Positions 7,423 to 17,412 of a DNA stretch of 43,196 nucleotides are shown one piece after another (the stretch's first letter is position 1; each line of letters starts with the position of its first letter). Source of the stretch: Bacteroidales bacterium. Its GTDB lineage: Bacteria; Bacteroidota; Bacteroidia; Bacteroidales; UBA932. The position numbers and the translations under genes were made by a program. The DNA lies in NCBI GenBank assembly GCA_017555965.1, contig JAFZFH010000154.1, positions 1 to 43,196 of the forward strand. Reading direction: 5' to 3'. The notes beneath the pieces are model-generated. The model was not told the origin of the DNA, made no database searches, and was given only the letters and a program-made list of their open reading frames with translations.

Positions 7423-8688
7423 CTAGTTATACTGCTGTCCTACAACTTCGAAGTATGGTTTTCCCTCTGAAATCACAACCTTGAAGATTGTATCGTCAAC
7501 TTTGTAATACTCATTGCCGTCGCTGAGTCTCACCACATCAAAGTCATCAGGAAGAATCTCTACCAGCGCACCTGCAGGAGGGACTATAACCATGTACTCA
7601 TCTGAAGCATTCTTCGCATAGAACACACCGTCCTGATAGAAATACTCCGAACCTGCTGCCGCATAACTCTGAATCAATCCCAATTCATTTGCTTTTGCAC
7701 ACGACGCCTGAGCCAGCTGCTGGTTCTGAAGAATGGCTGAATTCTGTGCCGCTAATGTGGCATTGTTCTGTGCTATGACAGCATTCTGCTCTGCAATGTA
7801 AGCATTGTTTTCATTGATCTGACTGTATGTGTTTGCCACTGTATTGTAATACGACAGTCTCACTGCAGTCCATGCTATGTCAGAAATTATATTCGCTGCC
7901 AGAGAAAGTCCGTATGGCGGTCTGCATACAACATAATATCCGTCGTAAGGACGATACCATATATCATTGTAGCAGTAATATGTTATGCCATGATAGACAT
8001 GTCTGAGGACATGGGACGGTAGCACTTTGACTCTGTATCCGTAATAATGATCATTATGTGACCAATGATATGATGGACGGTCCCAACGCATGAAGTCTCT
8101 TTCACGTGGATGAATCCTAGGATGTTCAGGTCTGTGATTCGGACGCACCTGGACTGGTTTTCCAGGACCATTGCCAGGTTTCTGACCAGGTTTCTGACCA
8201 GGTTTCAATGAAGGTTTATCATTCGGTCTGGCACCAGGTCTGTCTGCCTTAGGTCTATCAGGCTGTGGCTTGTTTGCCTGTGGTCTGTTTGGGGCCGGCC
8301 TTGTAACCTGTGACGGCTTCTTGTCCTGTGAAGGTTTTGTCGATGGAGAAGAAGGTCTGGTCGATGAAGAAGGGCGATCTGACGGACGGGTAACTGTAGT
8401 ACTCGGCTTCCTGTCGTTATCGGCTGATGGTTTTGCCGACGGTTTTGTCGACGGAGCTGACGGCCTTGCAGGTTTATGTTTATTGTCATTCGGCTTTCTG
8501 GTCTGTACTGAAGATGATCTCTCCGGCCTCGAAGACTGAGAAGATGACGAACGAGTCGCCGACTGACGGGTAGGTGTAGATTTCTTCACGTCTGAGGACC
8601 TTCGTGACTGTGCTCCTGCATCAGACACGAACGCTGTCAACGCAAGCATAGCCAGCATTGAAGCCATTACTTTTCTGATTGATCCCAT
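7423..8688 (-). CDS. Secreted DUF6515-like protein with Pro/Ser/Lys-rich region
   Basis: A 421-aa protein with a signal peptide (residues 1-26, ending SDAGA-QS). Residues 30-190 are low complexity, rich in Ser, Pro, Lys and Arg, with a 12-base tandem repeat coding KPGQ at about 8176-8208. The region HGITYYCYNDIWYRPYDG, followed by PPYG, is typical of the DUF6515 Tyr-rich repeat. Next comes an Asn/Ala/Gln-rich helical segment (IAEQNAVIAQNNATLA), and then a C-terminal domain with a second Tyr-rich motif pair. The location is probably periplasm or outer membrane. Function unknown. Last gene of the nine-gene operon, 17 bases after namZ. Confidence 0.7.
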   Translation of the reverse strand: MGSIRKVMASMLAMLALTAFVSDAGAQSRRSSDVKKSTPTRQSATRSSSSQSSRPERSSSVQTRKPNDNKHKPARPSAPSTKPSAKPSADNDRKPSTTVTRPSDRPSSSTRPSSPSTKPSQDKKPSQVTRPAPNRPQANKPQPDRPKADRPGARPNDKPSLKPGQKPGQKPGNGPGKPVQVRPNHRPEHPRIHPRERDFMRWDRPSYHWSHNDHYYGYRVKVLPSHVLRHVYHGITYYCYNDIWYRPYDGYYVVCRPPYGLSLAANIISDIAWTAVRLSYYNTVANTYSQINENNAYIAEQNAVIAQNNATLAAQNSAILQNQQLAQASCAKANELGLIQSYAAAGSEYFYQDGVFYAKNASDEYMVIVPPAGALVEILPDDFDVVRLSDGNEYYKVDDTIFKVVISEGKPYFEVVGQQYN

Positions 8689-8705
8689 GATATGAAAGTT
8701 TTAAG

Positions 8706-9962
8706 TTAATAGATATGGTACTTCTGTGACAGTTCACGGAACGAAGCCTCATCCTTCTGCCAATAATCCTTGATATCTGCCACCTTGTACCTCTTGCTGA
8801 ACTCCTTTCTCACATAATCCGTGCCACAAACTTTATCAAAGAGTCCGTAGCCAGTTATGATCTCGAAAGCCTTCTTGTCAGGATAGAGTTCTGCAACTGC
8901 CTGCATCACATAGAATTGCGTCTCGGTAACACGAGCCTCTTCATAGTCAGTGAAGAAATATTGAAGTCCCTTTACAAGTTCGCCTTTTCTGCTACCTGCA
9001 ATCGGCTTATACCATATCGTACGGAATGAAATGCCAGGCAACCTGTAACTTTCCAGACGAGCCTTAAGTTTATCCGGATCAAGCCATGTTGCTCCGAACA
9101 CCTGGAACGGAAGAGTATATCCTATTCCTATGTCCATGAATCCGTACAACTCACCACAAATACCAGATGCACAATAATATAATGGAGTATCCTTAAACGG
9201 AATATTCGGAGACGGAAGCACCCATGGAAGTCCTGTATCCTCATAGAGCATATCTCTTTCCCAACCCTCCATCGGAACGACAGTAAGCTTACATTTTACA
9301 GGTTCCTGCTTACCGTTCTGTCCCCTGTTCATGCCTTCTTCGTTGATCATCTGCGCAAGTTCGCCTACAGTAAGACCATAGATATAAGGAATCTTATACT
9401 GGCTTACAAAAGAATTGAACGGCAGCTCGACATAGCATCCCTCAATCTTGTTTCCTCCCAGAGGGTTAGGACGGTCAAGGACCATGACTTCAATTCCCTT
9501 CGCCGCACAAGCCTCCATCACGAGTCCCAATGTACTGATGAAGGTGTATGAACGTGCTCCTACATCCTGGATGTCATAGACCATGATATCGATTCCCTCA
9601 AGCATCTGAGGAGTGGGTTTTCTTGTCGAACCATAGAGCGAATATACAGGAAGTCCTGTAGCCTCATCCTTTGTGTCACTGACCTTATCTCCGGCGTATA
9701 CATCGCCACGTACTCCGTGCTCAGGTCCATAAAGGGCTACCAGCTCCACTCCGGGAGCATTATACAGGATATCTACAGTAGACTCCAGATATCTGTCGAC
9801 ACCGCTGGGATTTGTAACAAGGCCGACACGCTTACCGACAAGGCCCCTGAACTCCCTGTCACGCAAAACCTCTATACCAGGCTTCACGACAGGACGGGCC
9901 GCACTCAGTTCAACACATGAAAGACCGGCGATAAGAGCCAGCACGAGAAAAAGTTTCTTCAT
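8706..9962 (-). CDS. namZ: Exo-beta-N-acetylmuramidase NamZ (DUF1343)
   Basis: The DUF1343 family (GH171) includes NamZ, which releases terminal MurNAc from the non-reducing ends of peptidoglycan fragments. The 418-aa protein has a signal peptide (about 1-21). The family motifs are GLVTNPSG, LYGPEHG (PEHG 80-83), YDIQDVGARSYT (129-140) and DRPNPLGG (163-170). The ATG at 9962 is preferred over a GTG at 9974 because it gives a classical signal peptide. Upstream AmpG-like and SpoIID genes in the same operon fit a role in muropeptide turnover. Confidence 0.88.
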   Translation of the reverse strand: MKKLFLVLALIAGLSCVELSAARPVVKPGIEVLRDREFRGLVGKRVGLVTNPSGVDRYLESTVDILYNAPGVELVALYGPEHGVRGDVYAGDKVSDTKDEATGLPVYSLYGSTRKPTPQMLEGIDIMVYDIQDVGARSYTFISTLGLVMEACAAKGIEVMVLDRPNPLGGNKIEGCYVELPFNSFVSQYKIPYIYGLTVGELAQMINEEGMNRGQNGKQEPVKCKLTVVPMEGWERDMLYEDTGLPWVLPSPNIPFKDTPLYYCASGICGELYGFMDIGIGYTLPFQVFGATWLDPDKLKARLESYRLPGISFRTIWYKPIAGSRKGELVKGLQYFFTDYEEARVTETQFYVMQAVAELYPDKKAFEIITGYGLFDKVCGTDYVRKEFSKRYKVADIKDYWQKDEASFRELSQKYHIY

Positions 9963-9980
9963 AGTACGATTCACTAATCT

Positions 9981-11135
9981 TTAGAGATTTACAATCTTTC
10001 CTGCAAAAAGTATATTGTCAGTATCCTTGTCAGCGATAAAGAACACATAAGGGCGGTCAACTGTCATTGTCTTCACATCCACCTGAGGGCGCACTGAAGT
10101 CAGTCGAACCATCACACTTGTCACTGCTGCAGCCTCTGTTCCGGACTCTGCAATATCGATATAACATTTCTGCTTGACCTGACTGAGCACAAGTGGTCCC
10201 ATTTCGGAAATTCCCTTGAAGTCAGCCGCACCGGTAAATGCTGTCCTTACTCCCATACCCATAAGGGCATCATTGAGCAGCATTTCAGTCTCAAGCTTCA
10301 GCTTCGGCATCCTGAACTTGACCTCAACAGGAGCAAACAGGGTCATCGCTTCCGCATAGACCTTATCGTTCAGATATGGAAGGAAATCATCTATGTTCAT
10401 ACCTTCAGGAGGAAGGATCACGAACATGGAATAACTGCTCTGCAGATAAGGGAGTTCTATCATCTGACATCCCTGATATTCCGCATAGTTATAAAAATCC
10501 TTGCGATACATCATCTGTACATCAGAAGTTCCGGAAACACCACGAAAATCCGCCTTGGCAGTAAGCGCCGGATCGAATTCATTCTCCCAAGGAGCATTGA
10601 AATACAATGCATTCAGAAGTACCATGACATCGCCAGGTGTCAGTTTATCTACCATCTTATCGATCTTTCCGTTCGTATTTTCAGAACACCAGTTATTGAT
10701 GGCCTGAACTGTCGCCGGATCGGAAAATCTCAATGTCTCCACCAATGCGTCATAATTTTTCTGAAGGGTATTGACATAGTGGTTCCTCACGCTGAAATCA
10801 CTGTCAATCCAGACAGAATTTGCTGATTTCACGACGACAGAATCACCACTTTCCAGATTCTGATCGGTGAAAAGACATCCATTGAGGGCATTGTCAAGTT
10901 CAACCTTTGTCTGTCCCAGTGCACCTTCTGTCAGCATTGACAATGCTGCGCCGGCGCTGTATGGAGATACTGTCACATTCTCCCCCGACTTAGACAATTT
11001 GTTAACTTCCTTGAAAAAGGAGAGGGCAAATCCTGTCTTGGAACCCTCTGTCGGTGGTACATCCGCCTGTCCGCATGAAAGCAGGCCACATGCGGCCGCC
11101 ATTGAAGCCGCGCATAACATAATCTTTCTGATCAT
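9981..11135 (-). CDS. Serpin-family lipoprotein
   Basis: A 384-aa protein with a lipobox (Cys21 in LLSC) and a complete serpin fold. The evidence is NVTVSPYSAGAALSML near the N-terminus, LLNALYFNAPWENEF in the centre, and the C-terminal DRPYVFFI. The hinge of the reactive-centre loop, ESGTEAAAVTS (from about residue 330), has the small residues needed for loop insertion, so it is predicted to be inhibitory. Counting from the hinge puts P1-P1' near Thr-Ser with an Arg at about P3; this is inference. A GTG two codons upstream is possible. It is placed between ampG-like and namZ genes in the operon. Confidence 0.92.
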   Translation of the reverse strand: MIRKIMLCAASMAAACGLLSCGQADVPPTEGSKTGFALSFFKEVNKLSKSGENVTVSPYSAGAALSMLTEGALGQTKVELDNALNGCLFTDQNLESGDSVVVKSANSVWIDSDFSVRNHYVNTLQKNYDALVETLRFSDPATVQAINNWCSENTNGKIDKMVDKLTPGDVMVLLNALYFNAPWENEFDPALTAKADFRGVSGTSDVQMMYRKDFYNYAEYQGCQMIELPYLQSSYSMFVILPPEGMNIDDFLPYLNDKVYAEAMTLFAPVEVKFRMPKLKLETEMLLNDALMGMGVRTAFTGAADFKGISEMGPLVLSQVKQKCYIDIAESGTEAAAVTSVMVRLTSVRPQVDVKTMTVDRPYVFFIADKDTDNILFAGKIVNL

Positions 11136-11146
11136 ACTCACAATGT

Positions 11147-12463
11147 TTATTTCTTCTTTCCAAACTGAGGATCAACCTTCAGCATCAAGGTCACAAAGAC
11201 TGTCACAAGACAGCAGACCATTACAAAGCCAAAGAACCACACATAACCGATTGCTTCCTGCAGGTAACCTGCCACCATACCCGGAAGCATCATGCTGAGT
11301 GCCATGAAACCTGTACACAGCGAATAATGTGCCGTTTTGAATTCTCCTTCAGAGAAATATATCAGATAGAGCATGTATGCAGTAAAACCGAATCCATATC
11401 CGAACTGGTCCAGAGCCACGCATGAGCTTATCAGCAGCATGTTCTCAGGCTGGAATGCGGCAAGAAATACAAATGACAGACACGGCAGGGTCAGACTCAT
11501 GGCCATCGGCCAGAGAGACTTCTTGAGTCCCCATCTTGATGCTGCGACACCACCGAGGATACCACCGACTGTAAGCGCAGCAACGCCGACTGTTCCATAT
11601 ACGACGCCGACCATTTCAGTCGACAGCCCGAGGCCTCCTTCGGAGAGAGGATCAAGCAGGAACGGATTCATCATCTTGACCAAAAAAGCCTCCGGAAGAC
11701 GGTACAGGAGCATGAAGGCCATCGCTGCCCATACATGTTTCTTCCTGAAGAAAGTAACGAAAGTCTTTCCGAATTCTTCGAAAATATGTCTGGCTGTTTT
11801 TGCTCCGCCAAGCCTTGATGCATCAGAAGACGGACGTGGAAGACGGAATGTGTGCCACAAAGTGATTGCAGCAAAGATGGCCGCACATATGAGGAGGGTT
11901 ATTGACCACGCCTGAGGGATATCTCCCATCTTTCGTTCAAGCAGTCCGGCGATTACGACCAGGACTCCCTGACCGAAGATGGATGAAAGTCTGTAGAATG
12001 TGCTTCGTATACCCACAAAAAGCGACTGGTCGCCCGGTTCGAGAGCCAGCATGTAGAATCCGTCAGCAGCAATATCGTGCGTGGCGGATGCAAATGCTGT
12101 AACCCAGAAAAGTATAAGGGTCGTGATGAAGAGAGACACTCCGGCAGCATCTGAAGCGATTATCTCTGCAGACGGATGCGGGAGAGTGAATGCGAGCAAT
12201 GCAAATGCAGCTGACATCAGGATCTGCATGGCTACAATCCACCACCTCTTTGTTCTGATGATGTCGACAAACGGGCTCCAGAGGGGCTTGATTACCCATG
12301 GAAGATAGAGAAGGCCTGTATAAAGAGCCATATCTCCCTTCGACATGCCCATATTGTTGAACATTATCACCGATATATTATTCACGATGAAATATGGAAT
12401 ACCTTCCGCAAAGTAAAGGGTAGGTATCCACAACCAAGGATTCATTTTGCTTTTCACGTTCAT
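11147..12463 (-). CDS. AmpG-like MFS transporter (muropeptide permease family)
   Basis: A 438-aa integral membrane protein with about 12 transmembrane helices. The N-terminal IPTLYFAEGIPYFIVN and the ATHDIAADGF segment are typical of the AmpG branch of the major facilitator superfamily, which imports GlcNAc-anhydroMurNAc peptides. It sits in the same operon as NamZ, a SpoIID-domain protein and a glycosyltransferase. This supports a muropeptide or amino-sugar substrate, although the exact substrate is inferred. Eight bases separate it from the DUF4922-SpoIID gene upstream. Confidence 0.82.
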   Translation of the reverse strand: MNVKSKMNPWLWIPTLYFAEGIPYFIVNNISVIMFNNMGMSKGDMALYTGLLYLPWVIKPLWSPFVDIIRTKRWWIVAMQILMSAAFALLAFTLPHPSAEIIASDAAGVSLFITTLILFWVTAFASATHDIAADGFYMLALEPGDQSLFVGIRSTFYRLSSIFGQGVLVVIAGLLERKMGDIPQAWSITLLICAAIFAAITLWHTFRLPRPSSDASRLGGAKTARHIFEEFGKTFVTFFRKKHVWAAMAFMLLYRLPEAFLVKMMNPFLLDPLSEGGLGLSTEMVGVVYGTVGVAALTVGGILGGVAASRWGLKKSLWPMAMSLTLPCLSFVFLAAFQPENMLLISSCVALDQFGYGFGFTAYMLYLIYFSEGEFKTAHYSLCTGFMALSMMLPGMVAGYLQEAIGYVWFFGFVMVCCLVTVFVTLMLKVDPQFGKKK

Positions 12464-12470
12464 AGTCTGT

Positions 12471-14729
12471 CTATTGTCTGGAGATTGTTGATCCAGGATA
12501 ATAATGCTGAAGTATCTCCGTATATCCGTATCCTTTTGAAGCCATTACGGCTGCGCCTATCTGGCAGAGTCCGACGCCATGTCCCCAGCCCTTTCCGTCG
12601 AGAATGACCTTATCACCTTCTATCCTCACATCAAAAGCCGAGCTCTTAAGGTGACTCTCGGACAATATGCGTCTGATTTCCAATTCCTTGCCCACAATGA
12701 TTTCGGCCTTATCGCCTTTAATCTTCAGTTTCATGATTCGTCCTGACACTCCTCTTTCAAGAGGTTCCATGGAGATGATTCTGCCGACATCAAGGCCGCT
12801 ACGATGACGGATAAGTTCGGACAGGACATCTATGTCATAGACTTCTGTCCAACGATAGAAATCCGTCGTTTCCTGATCATAGTTGTTGAGAACCTGGGAA
12901 AGAATCTCTTTGTCGGTTGTGTTGCAGAAGCACTCTCCGTCCGGATCGTTTCCCGGAGAGTCTGCGAGCGGCTGAAGATACGGCATATCCACATCGTCCC
13001 AACATGTAGAAAACTTCTCCATCACTCCGCCACAGCACTTCGAAAAGCGGGCATCACATAGCTGTCCGTCATATGTAAGAGTCTGTCCCCATGTCAAATC
13101 TATCACCTTGCGGACAGTTTCTCCGGTCGCACGGGTAAGTCCCTGATATCTTTGACAATGGTCGTCCGCACACACATCGAATGACTTATGGTCATCATGG
13201 TCGTACCATTTCACATATTCATATACCTTCGACGACTGTCCTGCGGCATCGGCACAAAATATCGAATCCAGATATGAGGTCAATGCCGGTACACCGTATA
13301 TTCCTTCCGGAACGCAGGCATGGTGGGCGCAACGGGCCTGTGCGAACTGTGCCATGACCCACGAACGGGAGATCACCGCATGGGCCTTGAGGAATTCCTC
13401 CGATGCCGAAGCACTCATCTCCGAAGATATCACACTCAGGAGATAGTCCTCGACGCCTATGACATTTACAGCTGTAAGCTTATCTTTCTCTACGATTATC
13501 TTGAGGGCTCCGGCAAACTTCTGATCTTCCTGTCTTTCCCAATGGAAATTGACTCCGATCGTCACTCCGAAAAGGGTGAATGAAGGCTCGGCAAAATAGG
13601 TCGAAGGGGTCGGGGCCTCAAAATAGAGCTCGTCGTACAGAGCTCCGTCATATTCGATCTTTCCTTCGCGCAGCACTGCCTTTCGAGGGCCTGCTCCATC
13701 AGAAAGGATCTCAAATCTGATCTCCTTTGCCGACATTATGCCTACATTAAGCAGCGGCTGGGTACGGGTAAGACGGTTTATAATCCTTTTCTGTTCCTCC
13801 TCAGACACCGACACTTCAGCAACCATTTCTCCCAGCAGTTCCGGAGTTATCTTATGATATTCCTCCTCAACGGGAACTATGAAGAAACCTCCCATGTCAG
13901 CGCAACCCGGACTCATCGTAAGATGATCAGGCCCATCACTGAAATAATGGTGAGAACGGTGGCGACTTCTGAAGACCACTACTGAGCGGTATTCTTTTCC
14001 GGTATAGTATGAGAAAAGATTGAACTGAGGCTCAGTGTCTCCTTCACGAAGTTCAGCACAGTCAAGAAGACGATAGAAAAGTTTTGCTGCGGATTTCGCT
14101 GTCTCTGAACGTATTACGAACACTCCACTTGTAAACTTGTCATAGTGGTAGAGATTCGCATCCTGGACAGATGTGATATACGTGACTGCTTCTGCATTCT
14201 GCTGACAGTCAAAAGAACTGTCCACATCCGAGCAAAGAGGAATCAATCCCTTCGGAGCCGCCTGAAAATGGTGATGATCCGGCGCCGATGCCCCACTCTT
14301 AGGACCGTTGTAGAAGAATGTGAATCCGGCATACTTACGGGCCAGATCCAACATGTCAATATATCTGTGCCATATGGTCTGGTCCGTATGCCTTGCTGCG
14401 GCAATGACCAGATGGTCCGGAAAGATCGGATAAGGATTTACAAGTATATGATATTTCTTATTCTTCCTGCCTTCAAATTTCAGCATGCTCTGCTCTGCAG
14501 GACGATTCTCACCGCATAAGAAGCACTTGCGCTTTGCGATCTCCGCCTTATCCAGTTTTGCTGCTGAGGAGACTATTCTTGCAGGATTGAACTGAAGCTT
14601 TACAGTCAGCCCTCCTATTTCCACTTCTCTTACCTTGACATTCTTCAACGCCCTGAAGTTATCACAGGCTAGAGGCCAGCGGGATAACTGGTCACCTACA
14701 AATTTATGCAGTATCTCGTTATTTTTCAT
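12471..14729 (-). CDS. DUF4922 (HIT-like) and SpoIID fusion protein
   Basis: A 752-aa two-part protein. The first 320 residues match DUF4922, related to HIT/galT-type nucleotidyl transferases and phosphorylases. They carry a Cys pair CFLCG (69-73) and APDHHHFQA with His152-154. From about residue 370 there is a SpoIID/LytB domain: [20 protein letters not shown], a region with Cys-Cys (FSKCCGG), and the C-terminal [13 protein letters not shown]. SpoIID domains are lytic transglycosylases acting on denuded glycan strands or amidase activators. No signal peptide is seen, so the location of the SpoIID part is puzzling. The start codon overlaps the upstream glycosyltransferase by 11 bases. Confidence 0.85.
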   Translation of the reverse strand: MKNNEILHKFVGDQLSRWPLACDNFRALKNVKVREVEIGGLTVKLQFNPARIVSSAAKLDKAEIAKRKCFLCGENRPAEQSMLKFEGRKNKKYHILVNPYPIFPDHLVIAAARHTDQTIWHRYIDMLDLARKYAGFTFFYNGPKSGASAPDHHHFQAAPKGLIPLCSDVDSSFDCQQNAEAVTYITSVQDANLYHYDKFTSGVFVIRSETAKSAAKLFYRLLDCAELREGDTEPQFNLFSYYTGKEYRSVVVFRSRHRSHHYFSDGPDHLTMSPGCADMGGFFIVPVEEEYHKITPELLGEMVAEVSVSEEEQKRIINRLTRTQPLLNVGIMSAKEIRFEILSDGAGPRKAVLREGKIEYDGALYDELYFEAPTPSTYFAEPSFTLFGVTIGVNFHWERQEDQKFAGALKIIVEKDKLTAVNVIGVEDYLLSVISSEMSASASEEFLKAHAVISRSWVMAQFAQARCAHHACVPEGIYGVPALTSYLDSIFCADAAGQSSKVYEYVKWYDHDDHKSFDVCADDHCQRYQGLTRATGETVRKVIDLTWGQTLTYDGQLCDARFSKCCGGVMEKFSTCWDDVDMPYLQPLADSPGNDPDGECFCNTTDKEILSQVLNNYDQETTDFYRWTEVYDIDVLSELIRHRSGLDVGRIISMEPLERGVSGRIMKLKIKGDKAEIIVGKELEIRRILSESHLKSSAFDVRIEGDKVILDGKGWGHGVGLCQIGAAVMASKGYGYTEILQHYYPGSTISRQ

Positions 14730-16065
14730 TATTCATCCTGATTCTCGCCTCCAGCTCCCAAGTACGGATCCTGTCCTTATAGAGATTGTTGGCATTGACT
14801 CTTTCCACATCCAAGGCGGCATCTGAATTTCCCTCCCATCTGCGGCAGCAGTAAAGGACATCATATATTCTTCCGATACGGTATTCGCGACATATACGAA
14901 GTCCCAAGGCATAGTCCTCGCCGTAGCTTGTATTTGGAAGATTGATGGTTCTGAGAAGAGGAGTCCAGAACGCTCTAGGAGCGCCTAATCCATTGATGCG
15001 CAACGCATTGTTGCGGCCATTATCTTCCGTCCACTCTCTATGGTCAATGATTCCCGGAGGTATCGGGTTCATCTGGAAATCAGTCATCTGATATGTTCCT
15101 ACGACCATTGCACATTTCTGCTCACGGAAGGCATCCACAACCTTCTGCAATGTATCCGGACCGCTGTACACATCATCGCTGTCGAGCTGTACCGCATATT
15201 CACCACATTTTTCATGGTGGACCGCAAGGTTCCAGCAGCCTCCGATTCCCAGGTCGTTTCTATCCGGTATGACATGGATCATTCTTTCATCCTGCGAAGC
15301 TATCTTTGACAACAGTTCGGTTGTTCCGTCAGTCGAATGGTTGTCCACGACGATGACATTGAACGGGAATCCGCATTCCTGACTCAAGGCACTGGCAACC
15401 GCGTCGCCCACTGTCCTGATTCTGTTGAACACAGGAATGACTACTGTTGCAGTCACAGGAAACTCTCCGGTGATTCCGCACGATTCAGGCTCCTTGAACT
15501 CCGGTTTCAGATAGCCGCCGATTCTTTTCAGATGCTCGGTGCAGACTTTCTCCATTTCGATCTGGACTGCACGATTACGCGGATCGACATAATCAAACTG
15601 CTTTTCTCCGGACTTTCTGTTATCCGTCTCGACATCCGTATACAGGTATTCGTTTATATGGACGATCTTATCCATACGGAGACGAAGGTCATACAATGCA
15701 GCATATTCATAGTCTTCTGTCATTGCATCCACAGCCTTCCTGAATGACGAACTGCGGAAGACAAGGACTGTTCCGAAATCAAAGTCATTTCTCAGAGCCC
15801 CTTTCTGACAATCGATCAGCGGGTGCTTCTTACGGACAGGTTTGCCCTCTGCATCGTTTACGATTCTGTAATGGTCGGCATACAGCATATCGGCCGCCAT
15901 ATCTTCTGCAATGCCGATGATGCGCTCGCAGGCAAACATGCCCATCTCAAGATGGTGCTTGCCGGTATATAAAAGAATGTATTCTCCAGATATGGAAGCT
16001 GCAATCTCGCGCAAGGTCTGTGTCTTGCCGAACGAGAGTCCTTCAAATGATTCAATGACAGACAT
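14719..16065 (-). CDS. Family 2 glycosyltransferase with tandem GT-A-like regions
   Basis: A 448-aa cytoplasmic protein. The second half is a complete GT-A domain: [10 protein letters not shown] (about 206-214), [10 protein letters not shown], the metal-binding QLDSDDV (Asp295-Asp298) and a later YGEDYALG catalytic-base region. The first 200 residues resemble the back half of another GT-A domain ([14 protein letters not shown] and [15 protein letters not shown]) without a nucleotide-binding start. The acceptor and donor are unknown. It overlaps the DUF4922-SpoIID gene and follows the Nudix gene by 20 bases, so the four products are very probably made together. Confidence 0.82.
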   Translation of the reverse strand: MSVIESFEGLSFGKTQTLREIAASISGEYILLYTGKHHLEMGMFACERIIGIAEDMAADMLYADHYRIVNDAEGKPVRKKHPLIDCQKGALRNDFDFGTVLVFRSSSFRKAVDAMTEDYEYAALYDLRLRMDKIVHINEYLYTDVETDNRKSGEKQFDYVDPRNRAVQIEMEKVCTEHLKRIGGYLKPEFKEPESCGITGEFPVTATVVIPVFNRIRTVGDAVASALSQECGFPFNVIVVDNHSTDGTTELLSKIASQDERMIHVIPDRNDLGIGGCWNLAVHHEKCGEYAVQLDSDDVYSGPDTLQKVVDAFREQKCAMVVGTYQMTDFQMNPIPPGIIDHREWTEDNGRNNALRINGLGAPRAFWTPLLRTINLPNTSYGEDYALGLRICREYRIGRIYDVLYCCRRWEGNSDAALDVERVNANNLYKDRIRTWELEARIRMNNEK

Positions 16066-16085
16066 GAGTGACTATGTTTTATTTT

Positions 16086-16670
16086 CTAAAGAAGAGCCAG
16101 AAGAGACTGGCGGACCATACGGAACTCCGACTCGAAGTTAGGAGTAAACACTCCCTTATCAAGGTTCTCGTCAATATCTGCAAGTTCCCACCATCGGCCC
16201 TCATCCACTTCGTCGTGGTCAGGATGGAGTTCATAGCTGCCGACAACAGCAAAGACATTGACCATCTCCTTCTCTATCTCCGACTCAAACTGATATGATT
16301 CGATATGGATAGGATTGAATTCGGTGAATCCGAGTTCTTCCGATGCCTCTCTATAGACAGCTTCGAGAACACCTTCACCGTAAGAGACGTGTCCTCCGAC
16401 CGCAGTATCCCATTTTCCCGGCTGAATATCCTTATGCATCGCCCTCTTCTGGAGATATATCCTGCTGAAGCGGTCGATTATGTGAATATGGATTACCGGA
16501 TGGAGGGGTTTTGCACCGCTGTGGCAATAGGTGCGGGTAGCACGGCCGATGACCAGACCGTTCGGTTCCACGACCGGGAACCATTCACTTGCAACCGCAC
16601 GTTCAGGCATGCTCTCTGCCGTAGGGGCAGGCACGACCGGTGCAATATCGTATGGGTATATGAGTTCCAT
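16086..16670 (-). CDS. Nudix hydrolase
   Basis: A 194-aa protein with a complete Nudix box at residues 93-115: GHVSYGE, seven residues, then REASEELGF. This matches GX5EX7REUXEEXGU, with the glutamates that bind Mg2+. The upstream half resembles the isopentenyl-diphosphate isomerase-like or YfcD-type Nudix branch (VVEPNGLVIGRATR, LHPVIHIHI). The substrate is not determinable. A start 19 codons upstream would run 56 bases into the thioesterase gene, so ATG 16670, which follows the thioesterase TGA by one base, is chosen. Confidence 0.85.
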   Translation of the reverse strand: MELIYPYDIAPVVPAPTAESMPERAVASEWFPVVEPNGLVIGRATRTYCHSGAKPLHPVIHIHIIDRFSRIYLQKRAMHKDIQPGKWDTAVGGHVSYGEGVLEAVYREASEELGFTEFNPIHIESYQFESEIEKEMVNVFAVVGSYELHPDHDEVDEGRWWELADIDENLDKGVFTPNFESEFRMVRQSLLALL

Positions 16671-16671
16671 A

Positions 16672-17412
16672 TCAGAACAGGATTTCAACGCAGAATGCAG
16701 ACTGTCCGTCCACCTTTCCTTCAACATATACCTTCAGTTCTTCACCATCTTCCACCCTTGCCTTGTATAGCGATACCGTATCGCCAGGCTTTGTCTCATG
16801 GTTGAAGTTTATGGTGAATTCCTTCACAGGCCTTGTCGAAGCCACTTCATAATCGACAGCATCCATCGCCCACTGCATATACATCGCATTATTGGCATGG
16901 CCGTTCATGTCGACATCAGAATATGCGACAAGATGGTCCATCACATGCACAGCCTCGACATCTTTAGGCATCTGCACCTTATCAGCAGGTGTCCCGATGA
17001 CGTTTTCCGCACATACGGTACCGTCTTCCATCAGTTTAGGATCGCGCACAAGCCTTCTTGTTGCAAGATCCAGCACAAGCCACGAAGTCGTGGCCTTAAC
17101 TCTCTCGTGGCCCTCCTTATCGGTCATGATGAAGTCTCTCAGGAAGAACAGTCTGTTAAGTCCTTTGTGCCAGGTGATGAGAGTGATGTCCTCCTTCCAC
17201 TTTGGAGCGTCCACAAAGACAACTCTGACTCTTGAAAGGATCCATGCGGTATTCGATGCGATGAGGTCGTCATATCCGAAGCCAAGGTATACTGCATGGT
17301 TTCCGGCAGCCTCCTGGGCAAAGTTCATGAATGAAGCAGGCTTCAGACGCCACGAGGCATCTGTCTCAAAGCACTGTATAGTGAGGTCTTTTGTATATTT
17401 GATCATTGTCAT
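16672..17412 (-). CDS. Acyl-ACP thioesterase
   Basis: A 246-aa double-hotdog protein of the acyl-ACP thioesterase family, which releases fatty acids from acyl carrier protein. The first hotdog contains [19 protein letters not shown]. The second contains the active-site region [18 protein letters not shown] (about 164-181), in which Asp, Asn and His align with the catalytic network of plant and bacterial homologues. Its ATG overlaps the stop of the upstream gene (ATGA), indicating translational coupling. A second ATG two codons in is possible. It is probably cytoplasmic and may act in lipid remodelling. Confidence 0.88.
   Translation of the reverse strand: MTMIKYTKDLTIQCFETDASWRLKPASFMNFAQEAAGNHAVYLGFGYDDLIASNTAWILSRVRVVFVDAPKWKEDITLITWHKGLNRLFFLRDFIMTDKEGHERVKATTSWLVLDLATRRLVRDPKLMEDGTVCAENVIGTPADKVQMPKDVEAVHVMDHLVAYSDVDMNGHANNAMYMQWAMDAVDYEVASTRPVKEFTINFNHETKPGDTVSLYKARVEDGEELKVYVEGKVDGQSAFCVEILF

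Noticed and set aside
8176-8208. Short tandem 12-base repeat as a separate repeat element
   Set aside because: It codes KPGQ units in the low-complexity part of the secreted protein and has only about three copies.
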